A DNA stretch of 64,000 nt from Actinokineospora pegani (lineage in GTDB: Bacteria; Actinomycetota; Actinomycetes; Mycobacteriales; Pseudonocardiaceae). Positions within the stretch are counted from its first letter, which is position 1. Each line of letters opens with the position of its first letter. The position numbers and the translations under genes were made by a program. The notes beneath the pieces were generated by a model that was not told the origin of the DNA, searched no databases, and saw only the letters and a program-made list of their open reading frames with translations. Location: NCBI RefSeq assembly GCF_009745975.1, contig NZ_WHOL01000113.1, forward strand, positions 62,001 through 126,000, read 5' to 3'. This document shows positions 38,222-46,352 of this stretch, piece by piece.

Positions 38222-38241
38222 GTCCCGCTCAGCAGCGGGAC
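38222..38241 (-). terminator. Short stem-loop after the glutaminyl cyclase gene
   Basis: GTCCCGCT/AGCGGGAC (38222-38229 and 38234-38241), a perfect 8-bp stem with a 4-nt loop, lies between the cyclase stop and the MFS start. No T-run. Confidence 0.5.
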
Positions 38242-38257
38242 GGGCAGGTCAGGCCGA

Positions 38258-39046
38258 TCACGTCGCGGGTGCGAGGCGGACCCGGAACAGGGCGGGCCAC
38301 AGCTTCCCGGTCACCAGGAACTCGTCGGTGCCGGGCACGGCGGCGATCCCGTTGAGCACGTCGACGCCCTGCTGCTCCGCGCCGGTCAGCAGCCCGGACA
38401 GGTCGGCGGACCCGGTCACCCGGCCGGAGCCGGGATCGATCCGCACGATCCGGTCGGTTTTCCACACGTTCGCGTAGACGGCCCCGTCGACGCACTCGAG
38501 CTCGTTGAGCTCGCCGACCGGCGTGCCGCCGTCGACGACCCGCACCTCGCCGGTCGGGGCGAAGGTGGCCGGGTCGCGGAAGGTCAGCGTGGCCGACCCG
38601 TCGCTCATCACCAGCCGGGCCCCGTCGTGGCACAGACCCCAGCCCTCGCCGGTGTAGGACACCCGCCGCCGCTCGGCCAGCGTCGCCCGGTCGCGCTCGA
38701 TGGCGACCCCGTTCTGCCAGGTGATCTGCCAGATCCGGTCGCCGACGACGGTGATGCCCTCGCCGAACAGCTCCGGCGGCAGCGCCACCTCCGCCCGGGG
38801 CGCGCCGGTGGCCGGGTCCAGCGCCCGGATCCGCGACTGGCCCGCGAGGCCGGTCCCCTCGTACAGCGTGCCGTCGGCGATCTCCAGGCCCTGGGTGAAC
38901 GCCGTCGGGTCGTGCGGCAGCCGGGCCAGCACCTCGACCCGCATCGTCGCAGGTCCCGAGGTCGCGGCGGGGGCCGGGGCGGCGTGCGCGCACCCGCTCG
39001 TCGCGATCAGCAACAGCGCGGTGGCGACGGTCAGGCGGGCGGTCAC
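38258..39046 (-). CDS. Glutaminyl-peptide cyclotransferase (lipoprotein)
   Basis: A 262-residue beta-propeller protein with a signal peptide and TSGC lipobox (Cys19). Bacterial glutaminyl cyclases of this fold convert N-terminal Gln to pyroglutamate. The family landmarks FTQGLEIADGTLYEGTGLAGQS at the N-terminus, then EGWGLCHDGARLVMSDGS and LNELECVDGAVYANVWKTDRI and GLLTGAEQQGVDVLNGIA, are present. Location at the outer face suggests maturation of secreted proteins. The GTG start (39046) is next to the promoter of the divergent DUF3027 gene. Confidence 0.88.
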   Translation of the reverse strand: MTARLTVATALLLIATSGCAHAAPAPAATSGPATMRVEVLARLPHDPTAFTQGLEIADGTLYEGTGLAGQSRIRALDPATGAPRAEVALPPELFGEGITVVGDRIWQITWQNGVAIERDRATLAERRRVSYTGEGWGLCHDGARLVMSDGSATLTFRDPATFAPTGEVRVVDGGTPVGELNELECVDGAVYANVWKTDRIVRIDPGSGRVTGSADLSGLLTGAEQQGVDVLNGIAAVPGTDEFLVTGKLWPALFRVRLAPAT

Positions 39047-39104
39047 CGGCCCAGCCTGACACGGCTGCGCGGCCCGTTCGACCCGTGGGGCACAATCACC
39101 CGTG

Positions 39105-40049
39105 ATGACCTCGACGCGAGCACCAGAAGCCGAGACCGATCCCGCCCTGACAGCGGCGGTCGACTTCGCGCGCGCCGCCGCCGCCGAGTCCGCGGGCGGT
39201 GAAGTGGGCGAGCACGTGGCCGTGGTGGCGGAGGACGCCGCCTCGGTGACCCACCTGTTCGAGGCGGGCCTGCCCGGCTATCTGGGCTGGCGCTGGGCCG
39301 TCACCGTGGCCAACGCCGGGCGCGGCGAGCCGGTGACCATCAGCGAGGTCGTGCTGGTCCCCGGCGAGGACGCCATGGTCGCGCCGCGCTGGGTGCCGTG
39401 GAACGAGCGCGTGCGCCCCGGCGACATGGGCGTCGGCGACCTGCTGCCCACCGAGGCCGACGACCCGCGCCTGGTCGCGGGCTACGTGGCCAGCGACGAC
39501 CCCGCCGTGGAGGCGGTCGCGCTGGAGGTCGGCCTCGGCCGCCCGCGCGTGCTCTCCCGCGAGGGCAGGCTCGACGCCGCCGACCGCTGGCGCGGCGGCG
39601 ACTTCGGCCCCGGCGCGGACATGGCCCGCGGCGCCCCCGCGCACTGCGGCACCTGCGGCTTCTACGCCTCGATCGCCGGGTCGCTCGGCGCGGCGTTCGG
39701 CGTCTGCGCCAACGAGGTCGCCCCGGCCGACGGCCGGGTGGTGCACGCCGAGTACGGCTGCGGCGCGCACTCCGAGGCCGAGGTCGAGCAGGTCAGCCCG
39801 GTCCTGGTCACCGAGCTGATCTACGACGACTCCACCGTGGACGTCGAGGTCAACGAGCGCGCCGAGCAGGTGCCCGACGGCGAGGAGCTCGAGACCGTCG
39901 CCGAGGTGCCCGAGGTCGACGAGGCCGCGCCCGCCGAGCGCACCGACGGCCCGGCCGAGCAGTCGCCGGAGGCCGCGGCGGTCGCCGCCGTCGAGCAGGC
40001 CGAGGCCGCGCCGGAGGACTCCGGCCAGCCCACCGACACCACCGGGTGA
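39105..40049 (+). CDS. DUF3027 protein with putative zinc site
   Basis: A 314-residue protein. The first 220 residues carry the DUF3027 domain (FARAAAAESAGGEVGEHVAV, GYLGWRWAVTVANA, WVPWNERVRPGDMGVGDLLP). A Cys-rich segment HCGTCGFY...FGVCANEV...YGCGAHSE could bind zinc. The last 90 residues are an acidic Pro/Glu/Asp tail. The ATG at 39105 has no Shine-Dalgarno (GTG 39102 is adjacent), consistent with a leaderless message. The next gene overlaps its stop by 4 bp (GTGA). The family is widespread in actinobacteria with no assigned function. Confidence 0.88.
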   Translation: MTSTRAPEAETDPALTAAVDFARAAAAESAGGEVGEHVAVVAEDAASVTHLFEAGLPGYLGWRWAVTVANAGRGEPVTISEVVLVPGEDAMVAPRWVPWNERVRPGDMGVGDLLPTEADDPRLVAGYVASDDPAVEAVALEVGLGRPRVLSREGRLDAADRWRGGDFGPGADMARGAPAHCGTCGFYASIAGSLGAAFGVCANEVAPADGRVVHAEYGCGAHSEAEVEQVSPVLVTELIYDDSTVDVEVNERAEQVPDGEELETVAEVPEVDEAAPAERTDGPAEQSPEAAAVAAVEQAEAAPEDSGQPTDTTG

Positions 40050-42979
40050 GCGCCGCCGACCCGTTCGGCACCGAGGCGCTGCGCGCGTCCGTCGTGACCG
40101 CGTGGGCCTCGTCGCCGACCCGCTTCCGCGAGGACGCCAACGCCGAGGAAGACCTCTACCTCGGCGGCTACCGCGACCGCCTGCTCGTCGAGCTGGCCCA
40201 GAACGCCGCGGACGCGGCCGGGCAGCGCGGCACCCTGCGCGTCGACCTGGTCGACGGCGAGCTGCGCGCGGCCAACACCGGGGCCCCGCTCGACGCCGAC
40301 GGCGTGGCCGCGCTGGCCTCGCTGCGCGCCTCGGCCAAGGGCCCCAGCCAGGGCGTCGGCCAGTTCGGCGTCGGCTTCGCCGCGGTCCTGGCCGTCACCG
40401 ACGCCCCGCGCGTGGTCACCGCCGCGGCCGGGGTCGCCTTCTCCGCCGAGCGCACCCGCGCCGAGCTGTCCGCCTACCCCGACCTGGCCACCCGCGCCGA
40501 CGAGCGCGGCGGGCGGGTGCCGGTGCTGCGGCTGGTGTGGCCGACGACCGGCGAGGCGCCGCCGGAGGGCTTCGCCACCGAGGTCCGGCTGCCGCTGCGC
40601 GCGGGTGTCGACGGCGACGCGCTGCTGGCCGACTTCGCCGCCCAGGCCGAGGACGTGCTGCTGGCGCTGCCCGGTCTGGACCGCATCGAGGTCGGCGGCC
40701 GGGCGTGGTGGCGCGAGGACGGCGACCGGGTGCGCGTGCACGGCCCGGACGGCGTCGCCGACTGGGTGGTGCACCGGGTGTTCGGCGTGCTGCCCGACGA
40801 GGTCGTCGCCCAGCTCGGCGTCGAGGCCCGCGAGCGTCCTGAGTGGTCGGTGAGCTGGGCCGCGCGCGTCGACGCCGACGGCGTGCCGCTGCCGCTGCCC
40901 GAGGGCGTGCTGCACGCGCCGACCCCGACCGACGAGCGGCTTTCGCTGCCCGCGCGGCTGATCGCCACCCTGCCGATCGAGCCCTCGCGGCGGCGGCTGC
41001 GCCCCGGCCCGGCCGCCGACGCGGTGCTCGCCGCCGCGGCGCGGGCCTACCCCGCGCTGGTCGGGCAGGTCGCGCCGGAGCACCGCACGGCCCTGGTGCC
41101 GGTCATCGGCTTCCCCTTGTCCGAAGTGGACGACAAGCTGCGCGAGCTGGTGCTCGCCCGGCTGCGCCAGGCGGTCTGGCTGCCCGCCGCGGGCGACGCC
41201 GAACCCCGGCTGCTCGCCCCCGCGCGCGCCACCGTGCTCGACGCCGAGGGCGCGGGCCTGGCCGACCTGGTCTGCTCCGTGCTGCCCGATGTCGCCGCCG
41301 GGTTCCTCTCGGCGCGCCAGCACACCGCCGCGCTGGCCGCCCTCGAGGTCACCAGGCGCGGCCTCGGCGACGTCGTCGAGGCCATCACGGGCGTGGCCCG
41401 CCCGCCGTCTTGGTGGCACGCCCTGTACTCCGCGCTCGCCCCGGTGGTCGAGACCGACGCGACCGCGCGCACCGAACTGGGCGCGCTGCCGGTCCCGCTG
41501 GCCGACGGCCGCACCCTGCCCGGCCCGGCCGGGTCGATCGTGGTCGACGACCCGGAATTGCTCGACCTGCTCACCCGCGCCGAGGTCGGCGCGCTGCGCG
41601 TCGTGCACGCCGAGGCCGCGCACCCGGTGCTCGAACGCCTCGGCGCCCGCCTCGGCGGCCCGGTCGACCTGCTCGACGCCGGGGGCCTGCAGGACGCCGT
41701 CGAGCGCAGCCTGGACGACGTCGAGTCCGGTGTGGACTCGCCGGGCCTGGTCCCCGTGGTGCTGCGGCTGGTCCGCGACGCCGGGGTGCGGCCGGGGGAG
41801 CGCGCGTGGCTGGGCGCCCTGGCCCTGCCCGACTCCGTCGGCGACTGGCGCCGCGCCGACGAGCTGATGCTGCCCGGCTCCCCGCTGCTCGACCTGCTCG
41901 ACGAGGACGCCCCGGTCGGCGTGCTGTCGGCCGAGCTGGCCACCGAGTGGCCCGACCACGTGCTGTCCGCCCTGGGCGTGCTCGACGCGTTCGCCCTGGT
42001 CGACGACGACGCCCCCACCGGCCCCGACCACGGCCTGGCCGACGAGGCCCAGTGGTGGGACGCCCGCGCCGAGCCGCCCACCCGCGTGCTGGCCGTCCGC
42101 GACCTCGACCTGGTCACCGACGACGCCTGGCCGCGCGCGCTGGCCCTGCTCGCCGCCGAGCCGGACACCTGGCGCGCCCTGCTCGCCCCCGACGGCCACA
42201 CCGGCTGGTGGATCGCCCGCAACGCCCTGCTCGGCGGCCACCCGCCCACCCACTGGCGCCTGCCGGCGGCCACCGACCTCGACGGCCTCTACGACGTCGT
42301 CCCCGACCTGGGCCTCGACCCCCGGGTCCTCGCCGCCATCGGCGTCCGCGCGGAACTGGCGGTCCACACCGCCGAGGACGCCGAGGACCTCCTCATCCGC
42401 CTCGGCGACCCCGACCGCGCCCTGCACCCCGGCGCCGTCCTGCGCACCCACGCGGCCCTCGCCGAGGCCATCGAGGACTTCGACCCCGCCGACGTCCGCC
42501 TGCCCGAGAACACCCGCACCCTCTCCGGCACCGTCGCCCCCGACTGCGTCGTCCTCGACGCCCCCTGGCCCCTGGCCGTCCTGGGCGAAGACCAGGTCGT
42601 CTCGGCCGGACCCGACTTCGCGTTGGCCGAGCCCCTGGCGGAGCTGCTGGACCTGGAGCTGGCCACCGAGGTCCTCGACGCCGAGGTTGTTTCGGTCGGC
42701 GAACCGGTGGCCTGGTCAGAACTGGGCGCGGTCGCCGCCGCCTGCGAGCTCCTGGGCGTGGAACCCCCGCTCGGCAGCGCGGTCGTCCACGACAAGCTGG
42801 TGGTCCGCACGGACACGGGCGACCACCCGACGTCGTGGTGGGTGACCGAGGACGGCGTCCCGCACTGCGAGGACACCCCGGAGGCCCTGGCCCGGGCGCT
42901 CGCGTGGACAACGGACCGCTGGGACCAACGCCACCTGCTCACGGCCCTCATCGAGGAACCGTCCCACTACCTCACCTAG
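40046..42979 (+). CDS. Sacsin-N-terminal-like GHKL ATPase
   Basis: This 977-residue protein begins with an HSP90/GHKL ATPase domain of the sacsin N-terminal type. The N box is LLVELAQNAADAA (about 50-62), the G1-like box is ANTGAPLD and the G2 box is GVGQFGVGFA. The remaining 750 residues are alpha-rich and unlike any domain I know. The GTG start is coupled to the DUF3027 stop, so the two proteins probably act together. Family members may be chaperone-like or take part in DNA- or defence-related ATPase systems. The role here is unknown. A 278-bp gap follows before DUF2530. Confidence 0.82.
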   Translation: MSAADPFGTEALRASVVTAWASSPTRFREDANAEEDLYLGGYRDRLLVELAQNAADAAGQRGTLRVDLVDGELRAANTGAPLDADGVAALASLRASAKGPSQGVGQFGVGFAAVLAVTDAPRVVTAAAGVAFSAERTRAELSAYPDLATRADERGGRVPVLRLVWPTTGEAPPEGFATEVRLPLRAGVDGDALLADFAAQAEDVLLALPGLDRIEVGGRAWWREDGDRVRVHGPDGVADWVVHRVFGVLPDEVVAQLGVEARERPEWSVSWAARVDADGVPLPLPEGVLHAPTPTDERLSLPARLIATLPIEPSRRRLRPGPAADAVLAAAARAYPALVGQVAPEHRTALVPVIGFPLSEVDDKLRELVLARLRQAVWLPAAGDAEPRLLAPARATVLDAEGAGLADLVCSVLPDVAAGFLSARQHTAALAALEVTRRGLGDVVEAITGVARPPSWWHALYSALAPVVETDATARTELGALPVPLADGRTLPGPAGSIVVDDPELLDLLTRAEVGALRVVHAEAAHPVLERLGARLGGPVDLLDAGGLQDAVERSLDDVESGVDSPGLVPVVLRLVRDAGVRPGERAWLGALALPDSVGDWRRADELMLPGSPLLDLLDEDAPVGVLSAELATEWPDHVLSALGVLDAFALVDDDAPTGPDHGLADEAQWWDARAEPPTRVLAVRDLDLVTDDAWPRALALLAAEPDTWRALLAPDGHTGWWIARNALLGGHPPTHWRLPAATDLDGLYDVVPDLGLDPRVLAAIGVRAELAVHTAEDAEDLLIRLGDPDRALHPGAVLRTHAALAEAIEDFDPADVRLPENTRTLSGTVAPDCVVLDAPWPLAVLGEDQVVSAGPDFALAEPLAELLDLELATEVLDAEVVSVGEPVAWSELGAVAAACELLGVEPPLGSAVVHDKLVVRTDTGDHPTSWWVTEDGVPHCEDTPEALARALAWTTDRWDQRHLLTALIEEPSHYLT

Positions 42980-43175
42980 GCCGCGTTGTGGGAGTCCGTG
43001 GTCGCGACAGCCGCGCTGCCAGGGACCACCCGACCACGACTCGCACCGAACGAGACCCCAGCACGACCCAACGCCCCCACGGCCAAGCCGCACCCCCGCC
43101 GCGCACGCCCCGCCACACCTCTGGTGGGCGTCCCAGGACCCGGGGGCCGCGAAAGCGGGGGTAGTCGATCTTGCC

Positions 43176-43202
43176 TGTGGACAACTCGGGCCCCGTGGAC
43201 AA
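43176..43202. other. Pair of DnaA-box-like sites
   Basis: TGTGGACAA (43176-43184) and CGTGGACAA (43194-43202) are direct repeats with an 18-bp period. They are the complements of TTGTCCACA and TTGTCCACG, close to the actinobacterial DnaA box. They lie in the 278-bp gap 42980-43257, where no gene is visible. They may titrate DnaA or regulate DUF2530/purine permease. They may also be chance. Confidence 0.4.
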
Positions 43203-43257
43203 CTCGAACTCCAGCGAGCGCGAGTGGCCCACGGCCTGCCACGCGGACCAGACTGGT

Positions 43258-43539
43258 TCAGTCGAGGCGTTGCGCCGTGCGCGAACCGCGGTCGACAGCG
43301 CGCTGCTGCCAGAGCATGACCCCGGCCCCTAGAATCCCCATCGCCACACCGGACAGCGCCGTCCACAGCCAGATCGGTGGCGTCCGGTCGAAGCCGTAGT
43401 GGGCGACGAGCAGGACGACCGCTGCGACCATCCACCCGCCGGTGCACAGGTATACGACGGGGGCGAGTGCCAGCAGCCTCCGCGGGAGCGGGGGAGTGGG
43501 GCGCAGGTGCCCCGGTCGCTCGTCTGACGGTCCGGCCAC
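43258..43539 (-). CDS. DUF2530 small membrane protein
   Basis: A 93-residue protein with a basic Pro-rich start (PPLPRRLLALAPVVYL) and two transmembrane helices (about 26-45 and 57-75), ending QRAVDRGSRTAQRLD. The pattern is that of DUF2530, found at the same place (Rv0879c, from memory) next to MarR and DUF3027. It starts at a GTG, 17 bp from the divergent permease ATG, with which it shares promoter DNA. Function unknown. Confidence 0.8.
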   Translation of the reverse strand: MAGPSDERPGHLRPTPPLPRRLLALAPVVYLCTGGWMVAAVVLLVAHYGFDRTPPIWLWTALSGVAMGILGAGVMLWQQRAVDRGSRTAQRLD

Positions 43540-43556
43540 AACCGGGAGGCTACGGC

Positions 43557-45041
43557 ATGGCCACCGAGACCACGCCCGAGGCGGCCGAGCCTGGCGCGCG
43601 GAGTCCGATCGACCGGTTCTTCCGGATCAGCGACCGCGACTCCACGATCGGCAGGGAGGTGCGCGGCGGGGTCGTCACCTTCGTGACGATGGCCTACATC
43701 GTGGTGCTCAACCCGCTGATCCTCGGCAGCTTCTCCGCCGACGACGCGGGGGCGCACACGGACCTGTTCGGCGACATCCTGCCGGTCGGGCAGGTCGCGG
43801 CGGCGACCGCGCTGGTGGCCGGGGTAATGACGATCCTGTTCGGGATGGTGGCCAACGCCCCGTTCGCGCTGGCGACGGGGCTGGGCATCAACACGCTGGT
43901 CGCGGTGTCGATCGCGCCGCAGATGACCTGGCCGGAGGCGATGGGCCTGGTCGTGGTGAACGGCGTGGTGGTGTTGCTGCTGGTGCTGACCGGGGTGCGC
44001 AAGGCGGTGTTCAACGCCGTGCCCGCACCGCTCAAGTCGGCGATCGCGGTCGGCATCGGGCTGTTCATCACCATCATCGGGCTGGTCGACGCCGGGTTCG
44101 TCCGCAGGGTGCCGGACGCGGCGGGCACGACCGTCCCAGTCGGACTCGGGATCGACGGGTCCATCGCGTCGTGGCCGACGCTGGTGTTCGTGGTGGGCCT
44201 GGTGGCCATGGCGGTCCTGGTGGCGAAGAAGGTGCGCGGGGCCATCCTGATCGGCGTGCTGGGGACGACGGTGTTCGCGATCGTCCTCGAGGCCATCGTC
44301 GACGCCGGGCCGTCGCAGGGCACCAACCCCAAGGGGTGGAACCTGGGCTACCCCGGCCTGCCCGACTCGTTCTTCTCGCTGCCGGACCTGTCGCTGGTCG
44401 GCGAGGTGTCGTTCGGCGCGTGGGGCCGCATCCCGGCGCTGACCGCGGCGCTGCTGGTGTTCACGCTGGTGCTGACCGACTTCTTCGACACCATCGGCAC
44501 CATGACCGGCCTGGGCAAGGAGGCCGACCTGCTCGACGAGGACGGCCAGCTCCCCAACACCAACAAGGCCCTGTTCGTCGACGGGGTCGGCGCGGTCGCG
44601 GGCGGCGTGGCGTCGACGAGTTCCAACACCGTGTTCATCGAGTCGGCGGCGGGCATCGCCGAGGGGGCCAGGACCGGCCTGGCGAACGTGGTCACCGGCC
44701 TGCTGTTCCTGGCGGCGATGTTCTTCACCCCGCTCTACCAGGTCATCCCCATCGAGGCCGCCGCCCCGGCGCTGGTGGTCGTCGGCGCGATGATGATGGC
44801 CCAGGTCACCGACATCGACTTCACCGACTTCAGCAACGCCCTGCCCGCCTTCCTGACCATCGTGGTCATGCCGTTCACCTACTCGATCGCCAACGGCATC
44901 GGCGCGGGCTTCGTGACCTACGTCGTCCTGCAACTGGTGACCGGCAAGGCCCGCAGGGTCCACCCCCTGATGTGGGGCGTCGCGGTCGCCTTCGTCGTCT
45001 ACTTCGCCATCGGCCCCATCGAGGCGGCCCTCAGCTCCTGA
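43557..45041 (+). CDS. NCS2/AzgA-type purine permease
   Basis: The 494-residue membrane protein has about 12 hydrophobic helices and the AzgA landmarks FVTMAYIVVLNP, ALATGLGINTLVA, TDFFDTIGTMTGLG and STSSNTVFIESAAGIAEGARTGLANV. It should import hypoxanthine, guanine or adenine by proton symport. The ATG has GGGAGG 7 nt upstream. The 3' end overlaps the convergent phosphotransferase gene by 11 bp. Confidence 0.92.
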   Translation: MATETTPEAAEPGARSPIDRFFRISDRDSTIGREVRGGVVTFVTMAYIVVLNPLILGSFSADDAGAHTDLFGDILPVGQVAAATALVAGVMTILFGMVANAPFALATGLGINTLVAVSIAPQMTWPEAMGLVVVNGVVVLLLVLTGVRKAVFNAVPAPLKSAIAVGIGLFITIIGLVDAGFVRRVPDAAGTTVPVGLGIDGSIASWPTLVFVVGLVAMAVLVAKKVRGAILIGVLGTTVFAIVLEAIVDAGPSQGTNPKGWNLGYPGLPDSFFSLPDLSLVGEVSFGAWGRIPALTAALLVFTLVLTDFFDTIGTMTGLGKEADLLDEDGQLPNTNKALFVDGVGAVAGGVASTSSNTVFIESAAGIAEGARTGLANVVTGLLFLAAMFFTPLYQVIPIEAAAPALVVVGAMMMAQVTDIDFTDFSNALPAFLTIVVMPFTYSIANGIGAGFVTYVVLQLVTGKARRVHPLMWGVAVAFVVYFAIGPIEAALSS

Positions 45042-45840
45042 CGGCGGCGGGGCCGGTCACCCCGAGGATGTCGGCGATGTGGCCCCCGGCCGCCGCGCCG
45101 CCCTCCTCGGCCAGCTCCACGAGGTCGGTCAGCGCCCGCACGCACGGGTGGAACGCCAGGTGCGGCGCGCTGACCGGCCTCCCGTACCCCTCGCTGAACC
45201 ACTCCTGCTCGGCCGCCCCCACCAGCCGGTCGGCCAGCACGCCCCCGCCCAGCACGAACATCACGTCCCACTCCGGCCGCGCCGACACCGCGTCGTCCCA
45301 GTCGATGAGCGACACCGTCCCGTCCGCGTGCGCGAAGGTGTTGCCCAGGTGCGGGTCGCCGTGGCACACCCCGCGCGGCCCGGCGGGCAGTCCGGCCAGC
45401 TCCACCGCCCGCGCCCGCAGGTCCCGCACCACCGGGTGCCCCCGCCACCGCGTCGCCTCCAGCCGGGCGAGCAGCGCACCCAGGTCGTGCCGGTCCTCCG
45501 GCAGCCCGGCCCGCCGCGGCGCCGAGTGCACGCGCCGCAGGAGACCGCCCAGGCTGCGCCAGTGCTGAGCGGTCATCTCGGCCTCGACCCCGAGCACGCC
45601 GCCGTTCCAGCGCGAGACCGCCATCCACCGGCCGTCGCGCACCGAGACCGGCTCCCCGTCCACGGTCCGCACGCCGTCGCCGAGCCCGACGTGCTCGGCG
45701 ACCAGGGCGCCGCACTGCCCCACCCCCACCTTCACGGCGAGGTCCAGGCCGTCCGCCCGCACCCGCCAGGTCGCCCTGGTCACCGGTTCGACCCGGTCCG
45801 CCCGAACCCCGAACGCGTCCGCCAGCCACTCGTCGATCAC
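45031..45840 (-). CDS. Aminoglycoside-phosphotransferase-fold kinase
   Basis: The 269-residue protein has the APH/choline-kinase fold: a catalytic loop HGDPHLGNTF (about 162-171), the metal-binding IDWDDA, and a Lys-containing N-lobe (LAVKVGVGQ). It starts at a GTG at 45840. Such kinases phosphorylate aminoglycosides, homoserine, choline or other small alcohols. Sequence alone does not show the substrate, and resistance should not be assumed. Confidence 0.82.
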   Translation of the reverse strand: MIDEWLADAFGVRADRVEPVTRATWRVRADGLDLAVKVGVGQCGALVAEHVGLGDGVRTVDGEPVSVRDGRWMAVSRWNGGVLGVEAEMTAQHWRSLGGLLRRVHSAPRRAGLPEDRHDLGALLARLEATRWRGHPVVRDLRARAVELAGLPAGPRGVCHGDPHLGNTFAHADGTVSLIDWDDAVSARPEWDVMFVLGGGVLADRLVGAAEQEWFSEGYGRPVSAPHLAFHPCVRALTDLVELAEEGGAAAGGHIADILGVTGPAAVRS

Positions 45841-45889
45841 GCGCCCATGGTCGCCCAGGTGTGATGTGCGCGTTAAGAGGTGGAGACGA

Positions 45890-45915
45890 TTTGTTTGCTG
45901 AGCTAAGCTAACAAA
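45890..45915. promoter_or_regulatory. MarR operator candidate at the marR start
   Basis: TTTGTTTGCT (45890-45899) and AGCTAACAAA (45906-45915) form an inverted repeat matching at 9 of 10 positions with a 6-bp spacer. It ends 2 nt before the GTG of marR and lies in AT-rich DNA. The position predicts autorepression of marR-MFS through a leaderless start. Confidence 0.6.
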
Positions 45916-45917
45916 CT

Positions 45918-46352
45918 GTGTCGGACAGTGGGCAGCGCGGACTCACCAGTCGGTTGCGGCTGGCGGTGGTGCGGCTGAACCGCAGGTTGCGGGCCCAGCG
46001 GACCGCGGACGACCTCTCGCTCACCCAGCTCTCGGCGCTGGCGAGCCTGGCGAAGTGCGGGCCGATGTCGGCGGGGCGGCTGGCGGGTGTGGAAGGGGTG
46101 CGACCGCCGTCGATGACCAGGGTCATCGCCGCGCTGGAGGAGGCCGGGCACGTGAGCCGCGGAGTCAACCCGGACGACGGTCGGCAGGCGATCGTGGGGC
46201 TCACCGACACCGGGCGGCAGCGGGTCGCGGCGGACATCAGCGCGCGCGAGGCCTGGCTGGACCGCAGGTTGGCCGAACTCGGCCCGGCTGAACGGGAGAT
46301 CCTCGACCGGGCCGCGGAGATCATCGACAGGATGGCGGGGAACAAGGACTAG
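45918..46352 (+). CDS. MarR-family regulator
   Basis: A 144-residue winged-helix protein. The core DLSLTQLSALASLAKCGPMSAGRLAGVEGVRPPSMTRVIAALEEAGHVSRGVNPDDGRQAIVGLT shows the MarR HTH and wing with the DDGR turn. The GTG start overlaps an inverted-repeat operator. The following MFS exporter starts directly after its TAG (46353), a classical regulator-pump pair. The same gene type occupies this place in M. tuberculosis (Rv0880). Confidence 0.93.
   Translation: MSDSGQRGLTSRLRLAVVRLNRRLRAQRTADDLSLTQLSALASLAKCGPMSAGRLAGVEGVRPPSMTRVIAALEEAGHVSRGVNPDDGRQAIVGLTDTGRQRVAADISAREAWLDRRLAELGPAEREILDRAAEIIDRMAGNKD

Noticed and set aside
42986-43399. 137-codon open frame in the gap before DUF2530
   Set aside because: Runs into the DUF2530 gene on the opposite strand, has Pro/Arg/Thr shadow composition and no ribosome binding site.
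45031-45840. Aminoglycoside resistance gene
   Set aside because: Only the general kinase fold is visible. No closeness to a specific resistance enzyme can be claimed, and no antibiotic cluster is nearby.
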